This document shows, piece by piece, positions 54,954 through 64,000 of a stretch of 64,000 bases of DNA (positions within the stretch are counted from its first letter, which is position 1; each line of letters opens with the position of its first letter). The DNA comes from Neurospora tetraspora (Eukaryota > Ascomycota > Sordariomycetes > Sordariales > Sordariaceae). The DNA lies in NCBI RefSeq assembly GCF_033439725.1, contig NW_026944387.1, positions 3,286,001 to 3,350,000 on the forward strand. Direction: 5' to 3'. Position numbers and translations under genes: made by a program. Under the pieces are notes generated by a model. That model ran no database searches, was not told the origin of the DNA, and saw only the letters and a program-made list of their open reading frames with translations.

Positions 54954-56705
54954 GATGACTTGGATGGGACGGGGAGGTGGGGCCGGGTTAGGTGGTATCT
55001 GTGACAATATTGAAATATATTGACAGGAAGAAAAAGAGGAGACAACGGCACTCGGAACGGGAGCCCTGGGGAAGATGGTGTAGAGTTGCCTTGCCAAAGG
55101 GTCACGAGAGGATGAAGAACAGCAGATGTAGACTTACTTTATTGACATGATGAGAGACTGGGTGGTCAGCTGCAGAATGGCCCGCTAGGTACCGTCTTGT
55201 CCTGTCCCGCGCGCCCGGAACTTGGGGTGCTAGTATTAGCACGCAAGGGTGTAGTAGTGGGTAGTAGCCGTCCAGGGTCAAAGAGCGAAGCCAGGAAGTA
55301 ACCTGTTCACCCACAGCGGCACGGCCTGCAGCAAGATGAGGTGGGAGATCTGGCAAGCCTCAGTCCAGGGGTCAAGGAAGCTGTTGTATCTAGAGTGGGC
55401 CGACTTTTGCTAATTTGGTCGTCGACGGAAACTGGCAGGCTGCGAGCCTGTACAGTGTCAGTCTGTTAGCCTCTATTCTATCACTTTCAGAATGTTTCAA
55501 CTTGGACGGGCTGTCAGCCGAGGCAGGTGAGCGTCCCGGGTCTTGTTGGTTTGCCCTCCAGCTTGGATAGTCCAGCCCGGAGAACACCAAGAATGGGGAT
55601 GGGAATGCGGTAGTGTAGACAGTAGTGGGTAACAGCCCTTGTAGACAGGCAGCCTCTAGGCCGGCCGAACGGCCAGGTCGAGGGACTAATTGGAGACGGG
55701 GGATGGGTTTTGGGCAAGGCGAGGCAGATGAGAAGAGGGCCTAACTGGGTGTTCTAGCCAGGATGCTGGGCGGCCAGAGCTCCAACCAGTGGGAATCCAG
55801 GACGCCTAGTTCCAGACTCAGGACGGGGAGGCTCTAACAAGTGGTCTCGGCAGGTAGAGGCAGGAACACTGAGACTGAGAAGGGTCACCCGTTTCCAGAA
55901 GCAGAGGCGGACACCGAGAGAGGCCCGGGGCCGTGGACGCTGGACGCTGGACACTTTGGCAATCGAGATGTGTTGCCTATTGAGCTGCAAGATGAAAAAG
56001 AGCGGGAGACACTGCAGGAGTTCGAGCGAATGAGGAGCTACACGGGTACGTGGAGAGTCGTGGTATGAGCTGGTGAGTTGGGTGGACGAAGTGTGGATTG
56101 GATGCCATAGGACGCCGTCCAGGTTCAAGGGTCGACCGACGATTGGGATAAATGATAAATGAGGTATGGTAGCATCCCTCTAGTACAGGGTATACCGGAT
56201 GTAAACCGTCCAAGACTCTGATCTAGACGCACCCTTTTCGACTAGTGGCCCGGGTTGGCGAGAATTTGGGCAAGGTATCAAGGTGTTGTTGATGCCGGCT
56301 TGAACAGTTAACGGACACATACAAACTGACCTTTGACGTCAACAAGGTAAGCAGTTGTCGATGGTGGGAAAACACCCAGGGTCGTTGGTAGGGGTTGGAT
56401 TTCTGACAGCAGATAGGTCAATCAAGCCAGAGATAGTCTGGATTGGATGATGTGGTTGTGGTTGAGATGGTGGTGGATGAGGTGTTGTTCTAGGAGAGGA
56501 TTGAAGCAGAGGGGTACATTTGCACTGCAGTGGTTTGAATGTGGTCAGTGGACGCAACGCAACTCCAGATGGCAATTCATTGGCGTGGGATTAAACCGGG
56601 GTACGAATTGAATAAGACTACACTAACTAATATGGGAAGTGGAGCCAGCGGATTCAGCACTGCCCACCACAGAATAATGTTACCCTGACGATACTGCCAA
56701 TCTCT
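54954..56705. other. Intergenic, no gene seen
   Basis: About 1.75 kb of normal base composition between the WBP2-like gene and the first transposon. No supported coding region. It holds the WBP2-like promoter. Confidence 0.5.
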
Positions 56706-56709
56706 TTAA

Positions 56710-59166
56710 CCGGTTTTTGCGCCATTTTTTTCCCGGCCTACAAATACTTTTGTGGTACGCCAAGGCTACTCCATACAACCCCCCTACGCTAACATTATAT
56801 ACCCGGAAAAGGACAGATTTCACTGTATAAAATTAATTAAATCCCGAAAGTTCAATAGATCTTTATACATTCTATATTATTCCCGTATACGCTAGTATTC
56901 TTTACTATGGATAACCCTAATTTCTGACCAATTGAAGTAGAAGAGAGGAATAGGTTTATTAATTTTAGGGACGCTTAAAAGGAATATTAACGCTTTAATT
57001 ATAGTACTACGCCTTCTTACCTCGGAGAAGTTCTATTCAATAGGTACACCCTTCAATTCCCTAGCCCTATAGACGAATTCGAATCTATACCTAATAGTAA
57101 GAATCCCCTCCTTCAAACGGTCGAAACTCCTTTAATTCCGTTTACTTTAATATATTAAATTAGAGAGATAATGTATTATATAAGCCTTTATATTTACGAT
57201 AGTATGAATTTTATACGACGGGTAGCGATCCTTTACTAATATTCGAACCCCTTTAGGGAAATTATTTTACCTCCTACATTTATTACGATCCTTCTATAAT
57301 ATTTTAATTCTTTCTCTACTTCTTTTTACGTAATATTATTAAATAGTAGGCGATATATATTAATTAGAGAAGGATTATATTATGAAATGGCAATAAAGAT
57401 CCTTATTCCCGCGATAAATATTGGGTCCTTTACTATACCGATAAACTATACGTATTAATAGTAATTATCCTTTATATTAGCCTCTACGTTAAACTGAATT
57501 TAATTTTCTATTAGAGGGATAAATTTAGTTATTCTGCGTATTCTATTACGAAGTGGATGCCCTATAATAAGTTCGAGATATTAATGCGCCGTTTTTGTTA
57601 TTAGGATTTCAACGGTTACGGTAGCCCAACGACCCTTTAGGAAAGGACATATACTTTTAAGAAATATATTATAAGGCTTATTTATGAAATTTGTAAGCCC
57701 CTTTAAAATATCGTTATCGACGAGAAGGTTATATATTATATGGGTAGGAGTATTATTATAGTAACTATCCTTAGCAAACCTACCGATATAGGGATTAAAG
57801 TATAGGTTATAGCTTTAGGTAATTATTTCTATCGTTAATTATTTTATAATAATATAAAGGGAATTATCGATTTTAGTCGTTATATAAGTCCTATATTAGC
57901 CCTATATAAAATTATTAGTTAATAATATTTTCTAATATTTAATGAATTAAATTTAAACTTATATAAATTTTTATAGTTTATTTCGTTATTACGTTTATTC
58001 CTCCCTTTCTATTATTAATTTATTACGTTTTTTATAATAACTTCTTCGTTATTATTAAATTTATTTATTACTTTCGAATTTATAACGCCGCTATTATTAG
58101 TACGGTCCGTAAAAATTATATATTTAAGGAATTTCCTAGCTTTAAAGAAATAGATAATAAGAAAGAGAAGATTTTATGTAGACGTATCTATTAGAAAGTT
58201 AATAATAACGTAGTATTTTAATTGGTTAAAAACCGTTAAATTATTAATTTCTTATTTATTTAGTTTAATCCCTATAGCATTAGTATAGGAATTAAGGAAG
58301 TTAAACGATGGCGCCCGATTAAAAAGGGTATAATGAGGGATATTTTTGGCGATTTGAGCGTTATAATAATTAAGGTTCTTAAAGTTATTTAGGTATATAA
58401 TACATATATAAATAGTGTTAATATTAGTAATTAATTATATACTAATAATACGTATAGGTATTATTATCGAAGGGGTTTGTAGATAGTATTGTTCTATAAT
58501 TTCTATTTTGAGATTTTTATTACTAATATATTCTTAATCTAACAGATTAAGCATTATAGGGTTTCCTTTAAGATTATCCCTAATATTTAATATTAAAACT
58601 TCCGTACGTAGTTGATTAACGAATTCTAGTATACTTTTGGTACTAGGGCTATATTTTATCGTTAGCGTAAAATTAAAGAATAGAATGCTAAATATCCTAT
58701 TCGAAGGGATGTTAATAAGTACTATTGGGTACGGGCGAGTAAATTAGTATAGTATAAAATATATACCTTTATTACTATTTAGAAGATAAGGAACTATTAG
58801 ACGGGTAATAATACTATTCCTAAATTAAAAGAGTTACTTCGCGTATATATGATATTTAAATGTGGGAGGTATAAGATCCTTATTAATAAGAGAAATAAAT
58901 AGTATTAGTAAGACCACTTCGATTAGGATATTTATTTTAAAGAGGATAGGAATAATAAGGAGAAAGATTTGTAAATAGCTTTAATTCTATACTATTTTCA
59001 TAAGATTTGGCTTTATTCCTTTGAAAAAAACGACAATTTTAATCTGTTATTTCATTTTGGTAGTACTTGCTAAGTAACTGAATGTCACAAAATTGTGGAT
59101 TTTTGTCTAGTAGAAGATCCAATTGGCTAAACTCCCCTGTCGGGAAAAAAATGGCACAAAAACCGG
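56710..59166 (+). mobile_element. PiggyBac-like DNA transposon, AT-rich and degenerate
   Basis: 2457 bp bounded by TTAA on both sides (56706-56709 and 59167-59170), the piggyBac target duplication. Ends are 26-bp inverted repeats starting CCGGTTTTTG, identical but for one C/T change. Plus-strand reading from about 56907 gives piggyBac-like phrases. Near 57710-57880 the frame reads IDEKVIYYMGRS, KPTDIGIKVQVIAL and FYRQLFY, the region around a catalytic Asp and the K-P-x-x-x-G-K/F signature. Near 58390-58520 it reads YINSVN, then YYYRRGLQIVLFYNFYF, where active copies usually have VD. The Asn in place of Asp fits G-to-A change. Many in-frame stops remain, so it is inactive. CA is scarce and TA abundant, as after RIP. 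Confidence 0.75.
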
Positions 59167-59170
59167 TTAA

Positions 59171-59246
59171 AGAGATGTACATGCCGTACCCTCTGTACAC
59201 TTTCTAGCTTCCTGCCCCAACAATGGACCCCGCACGTGAGTTCGTC
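59171..59246. other. Host DNA between the two transposons
   Basis: About 76 bp of normal GC composition, starting AGAGATGTACATGCC. It separates the piggyBac-like from the pogo-like element and appears not to be mutated. Confidence 0.6.
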
Positions 59247-59976
59247 TACCGCATTTTCTCACTCGTAACGGAATTCCTCTTTTAAGGTTAGGGGGGAGCC
59301 TTCCCTAATCTAGGTATATAAGCGAATGCTAACTAATTAGTTTACCCCTACTACCCCTTTGCCAGCCCCACTAGCCGACTATAGGTAACCTATACTAGCC
59401 GTACTCCCCGTACTAATAATCTTTAAAAATTTCGCCTAGCCACCCCACTTCCTTCCTCTTTCTTCAAATAACTACTTTTTTCGATTCTAATTCGTACCCT
59501 AAAATCATCAGAATCATCAAAATCAATCAAACAATACTAGACTATCGTATCGCGATATAGTCTTTTATTAAAGAAGCAAGTATTAAAAATCTAGCGATTT
59601 GAACAACGTATTTAAATTTACAGCTATTAAAATTCCCGTCGCGGGGTTTATTATTATTAAAAACCCGACCGATCCTAAGGTGAGTTTTATTTCATATTAT
59701 TACCAATTATCACATCTAACTATAATTTCTTATTATATAGCTCCCCTTTCCACCTTACTAAATACCTAAATACTATCCTCGTTATTAGAAATTCCTATTT
59801 TTAAATTTTATTTATATTAAAACCTATCGACCTCTTTTTTTTTTTCAATATATCCTTTTTATTATTAATAACCTTAATCGTACCCCGCTAATTTTATAAT
59901 AGTATGATTAAATGCTAGAAATTAAATAAGAAGGTTCGACCCTTCTATAAATAATATAAGAACCGCTTATATTAAC

Positions 59977-60210
59977 TGTGACGGCTGGCACCAGCTGGGC
60001 TGTCACATGTGCTGTCATGGGTCCCATTCACGGGTATGGTTCATGGTGCAGGTTCTGGGCTTGGCTCTGGCTGCCTCCCGCGGCCTGGGTATAAAACCTA
60101 GCTCTGGCATCGAGCCTTTCCTTTTGGGATTTCTTCCCCTCTTCAACTTCTTGTCTTCAGTCCAAGTTAGTCGAATAGTATCATCATCACTGTTTGGCTG
60201 CGCCGTGACA
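59977..60210. repeat. Solo LTR (Ty3-like retrotransposon fossil)
   Basis: 234 bp beginning TGTGACGG and ending CCGTGACA, flanked by the 5-bp duplication TTAAC (59972-59976 and 60211-60215). It carries a TATAAAA near 60090. Unlike the surrounding element it has normal base composition. No internal retrotransposon sequence is present, so this is the remnant left after recombination between two LTRs. It is younger than the mutation of the pogo-like element. The Ty3 assignment is by end sequence only. Confidence 0.75.
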
Positions 60211-61359
60211 TTAACCGCCCCGCTAAATTAAACCCCGCGGTCGTTATTACTAGAATATAAAAATTAGGGTATTAGAATATCTCTTTTATTATATTATTCC
60301 TATACTAATTAAGACATAGTAATATTTATTTACTAAATCCTACGGTCGTATTTATTATAATAATAAAGTTGATATCGTTATTAACGGCGAGGGGGGCGGG
60401 CCGCTATCTGGTTTCTATTGTCCTACTTACCTTATAACGGTTAAATCCTTTAAATTCCTACTGAGAATTATTTTTTAATGGTAGTTTAATAGATATTCTA
60501 TTATATTCGGTACCGATTACCTATTTCGGCTAAGATTCCTAGATTTCGAAGGAAGGTTATTTGCCAATTTCCTTGAGAAATATAAACTGGGTGACTTTTT
60601 ACGTATTGGTTAATTTAGACGTATATTAAGATATATCTTTTATAACCTTACCGGTCAACCTTATACGGAGTTTATCTTTTTGACCGATTAGTTTAAAGAG
60701 TTTATTAAGTAGTATAATATTATTATTCGATGAATAATATACTAATTTTCTAAATTATTAGAAGATTATTTTCGTTTAATAACTAATTTTTTTTTAAATT
60801 CGTACGTAGAAATACCCTTTTGCTTATAGAACTGTTAATTAATTATTTAATTTATAGCCTGCCTACCACTTATAAAGTAAGTATTTTATATTTAGTTTAC
60901 CTTATTATTTAACTTTCCATTAATTAACTTCCCTTCCCCTTTTTTAATAAGTATTTAAATAATTTATTATTAATTTCAATAAGACTCCTATATTATACGA
61001 ATTCTTCGATGGAATTATATACGACGTTAGAGGTAACGAAATTATTATAAGTAAGACCGACCGAAATAGATAGAATAAGTAGTAAACTACCCTTATTCTA
61101 TATATTTTTATAGGTGGGGTATAGCGGTTGCTAACTAAGTTAATATTTAAGGGTATATTAGATATTAGTAAAATAAAAATAATAAAAAGTATAGATGTTT
61201 TACTATTTTTTATTATTTTTATTATCTTTTTAATTCTTTCTTTTTATATCTTCTTATTTATATCTACTTTCTTCTTCTACCCCCTAAGTTATACCTTTAA
61301 ATTATAAATCGCATATAAAATTAAAACCGATAGAAGGTACTAACGCCGTATTAATTCTA

Positions 61360-61660
61360 TTACCTATGGGCAAATAGGTAATAATCCGAATTAAAGCGGA
61401 CAAATAAACGTAATACTATATACTACAAACCCAGGATTTCCCCTTCCTTTTATCTTTTTTCCTTTTTTTCTTTCTTTTCTCCTATAGCCAATACGGTTAT
61501 TAGTCTAGAGTAAAACTTTAACCCAACGGAAGGGTAAATTAATACCGTATCTTTTACCTATTACCTATAGGTAAATAGGTTATAATATAGGTAGAGGCGG
61601 GTAAATAATACGTTCCTTACTTGGTTATGGGAAAAAAAGAAAGAAAAAAGGAAGGAAGTA
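61360..61660. repeat. Diverged internal repeats in pogo-like element
   Basis: A segment near 61360-61420 containing TTACCTATGGGCAAATAGG recurs near 61551-61610 as TTACCTATAGGTAAATAGG, differing mostly by transitions. A pyrimidine-rich run at about 61441-61483 faces a purine-rich run at about 61630-61660. This could be subterminal repeats of another small nested element. Confidence 0.35.
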
Positions 61661-63312
61661 GAAATTATACCGCTTATCCTGTTTCCCTATTACTCCCTCT
61701 TTTCTTTTTTCTTTTTTTCTTTTCCATTTCTAATACTTTTTTATATAGAGGAATATACGGTATACAATAAAGGGATAACGGTTGAATTCAACGAAACAGT
61801 ATATAATAATAAAAAATTAATAATTAAATAGATTAACGAAGAATTGAATATAGTTATAGGTAATGATAATAAAGGACTTCTGGTTATAGATACAGCCGGC
61901 TTTTATAAAATAAAGGAGGTTTTCGATACCTTTGATAAATATAGTATTAACTGAGCTCTAATCACTAGCAACCTTACCCTATTATTGCAACCCTTCGATA
62001 CTTATATTAATAAATCCATTAAGGCCTACTTTTTTAATGAATACGATAATTACGTCAAAGAATAATAAATTATTATTAAGGACTTTGAAAAATAGATTCC
62101 TACTAAAAAGAGGTTTATATTTACCTATATTATTATACGAGCAATTAATCGGTTTAAGCTAGAGAATCTAAATTTAGTAGCTAAACTTTTTATAGATTGT
62201 AGTCTTTCCATGCGCCTAAATGGCGAGGAAGATTATAAGATTAATATTAAAAGTATTAATTATAAGGATATTAATTTTATAGGGTTTAAAGAAGCTGATA
62301 ATAACGAAGTTATTAATAATTATACTAAGCCTGGGTTGGAAAGGGAGGCGATTATTAACGAATTGGGTATAGTATATAATAATTATACCATTACTTAATT
62401 GAAGGGTTTTTATAAATAGTAACGAATATAGGTATTTAACAAATTTAAAAAGGCCGAACTTATCGCTAGACTTAGGGACTTCGATTATAATACCCTTATT
62501 ATAACTAAAGTAAATAATAAGGTAATTAATATTAAAAAGGAGGAGGGAATTTCAATAGCGCTAATTCTAATCGATTAATATTATTACTAGTATTAATCAT
62601 CGTCTTCATCTTTAATAACAACAAACTCTTCTACCTACACAAATGCTTTGCCTTCTTGCGACTTTCTCTTAATACCCTATATATTATATTTTCGCTATCG
62701 CCTCCCTCTCGATTTTATAAAGTATTTAACTAGGTAATTCTTATTTAAAATATATTATTTAATAATATCCTTCTACTACTCTCGAATCTAACTAAAATGA
62801 TAGCCACCACTTTCAAAGGATAAATTAATAACGTGTGTGAACTTAGGGAAGGAATGTTGCCGGTAAATAATATTATATTTATCGTTAATAGTAAAGATTT
62901 TAATATCTTTAAAATCTTTTATTACATTTATAAAACGAAATTAGATTTAGTCAATAATGTAGATTGTATGGCTATTTACGTATAAACGATATTGATAATC
63001 CTAAGGTCAATACGAGGTATAGTTTTATAGGGAAGAATTGAAAATATCGTCGTTTTTATAACCAGTATTGTTGGTTGATGTGTAAAAAGGATAAAAACGA
63101 TGAAATCAATAGGAATTAGAAGGTTAACGGTCTCCAAAACCCCCTCTTTTACCAAGGAGCTAGGTACCCCTGTGCACCCCTTATCTAGCCACGTTAACGT
63201 ACCTACTTTGGCTTATAGGAGGCTTATAGAAGGGGGCCAGCTATACTGTAGAAGGCTAGCTTTAAAAGGGAGACCCACAAAGCAATTCCGTTACGAGTGA
63301 GAAAATGCGGTA

Positions 63313-64000
63313 TCGTGACTGCCCTTATGAACCAGAACAGTCTTCCAGATGACTTGACAATTTTTATGAGGGCAGGAACCTGAAGGCAGCAGTGGGCAGA
63401 ATTTTCTTCCACACACACACAACTTGGAACTGACTGGAAAACTCCAAACTCAAAGTTCTCTCGACTTGGTGATGGCTGTCCTCGTCCAACACAACTATCA
63501 ATCCACTCGAGCGAACCCCACAACTCCAACCTACCCGCAACCCATCATGTCGAATCTCGACTGATCTCATTTCGGAGTCCATCCCATTCCTCACATCGTC
63601 TTCCTGTACCTGCAGATCGCTGTCAGTCCTAATCGCCAATAGTGCTGCCAATCACCACCTCTTCCCCGGGCTTGTTAACGAGCACACAAGCACTGCCATC
63701 GTCGCCAGTTCCGCACTCTACTCTACGCACCACATTATTCATCAACTCTCAACGGCTTCTTTCCCGGATGGGCATGGCTCAGGCAGCAAGCACCAAGGCC
63801 AGAACCGGTCTCGCTACCCGATGGATCCAGATATCATTGTCTGCCCCTACCCTGATTTCTGCTAGGGGGGCGAGGGCCCAACTGAGCTGGGCCCGGGGGG
63901 AGCCGCTGGGGGGAGCCGCTATCACACCTAGTGCACTGCTCCATACGCACTCCTCTTAGCGTCCAGAATCTAATCTACCATCTGCCCCCTTTGGTCACCT
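63313..64000. other. Flanking host DNA, possible partial gene
   Basis: Normal GC composition resumes after the pogo-like element. A plus-strand frame from about 63648 to 63865 is open and ends at TAG, but no domain is recognised and the window ends soon after. A GC-rich patch with a 13-bp tandem repeat lies near 63893-63918. Confidence 0.35.

Larger units (their letters stand above)
59249..63310 (+). mobile_element. Pogo/Fot1-like (Tc1-mariner) DNA transposon, AT-rich and degenerate
   Basis: 4062 bp, including a later solo LTR of 234 bp plus its 5-bp duplication. Ends are perfect 27-bp inverted repeats starting CCGCATTTTCTCACTCG, flanked by TA on both sides (59247-59248 and 63311-63312). The plus strand near 61870-62400 encodes a decayed DDE segment: LLVIDTAGFYKIKEVFDTF, LLLQPFDTYINKSIKAYFF and MRLNGEEDYKINIKSI. 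These match the C-terminal half of pogo/Fot1 transposases (LLQPLDTSINKPFK-like block). It is interrupted by stops and inactive. About 4 kb is long for the family; 60.2-61.7 kb holds further unrecognised sequence. The composition is RIP-like. Confidence 0.75.

Noticed and set aside
60007-60231. 74-residue frame
   Set aside because: Lies within the solo LTR; not a gene.

Overview
The window is nuclear DNA of a filamentous ascomycete, most like a Sordariaceae species (Neurospora/Sordaria group). Four things point there: short introns with GTAAGT-type donors and a CTAAC branch site, a four-unit polyubiquitin gene with one extra C-terminal residue, abundant Zn2Cys6 regulators with very long upstream regions, and an AT-rich block with the look of repeat-induced point mutation (RIP). 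I read the sequence by eye; no homology search was run.

Layout. 1-16 kb: mannose-1-phosphate guanylyltransferase (minus, 4 exons), a small double-stranded-RNA-binding protein that appears only after joining two exons (minus, 7272-8023), and the farnesyltransferase beta subunit (minus, 5 exons). 16-31 kb: a long gene-free stretch, an 841-aa Zn2Cys6-type regulator (plus), polyubiquitin (plus), and a BRAP2/Etp1-like RING/UBP-zinc-finger protein (plus). 31-43.5 kb: a weak tRNA-like Pol III unit, a DAL81/TamA-like Zn2Cys6 regulator (minus), a GNAT acetyltransferase (minus) and a UPC2-like Zn2Cys6 regulator (minus). 44-55 kb: an unrecognised protein with an OB-fold-like core (minus), 3-ketosteroid reductase Erg27 (plus, with a GC-AG intron), an SLC49/FLVCR-like MFS transporter (minus), the complex III hinge protein QCR6 (minus), and a WBP2-like GRAM-domain protein with two PPxY motifs (minus).

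56.7-63.3 kb: a mobile-element graveyard. A piggyBac-like element (TTAA target duplication, 26-bp terminal inverted repeats) lies 80 bp from a 4.06-kb pogo/Fot1-like element (TA duplication, perfect 27-bp terminal inverted repeats). Both are AT-rich and degenerate. A 234-bp solo LTR with a 5-bp target duplication and normal base composition sits inside the pogo-like element, so it arrived after the mutation of its host element.

The genes are mostly unrelated housekeeping and regulatory units and not a cluster. Loose themes are ubiquitin biology (polyubiquitin next to the RING/UBP protein) and sterol/isoprenoid biology (Erg27, farnesyltransferase, UPC2-like factor). I saw no convincing new multi-gene system. 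The most notable items are the small dsRNA-binding protein, the OB-fold-like protein and the nested transposon block.
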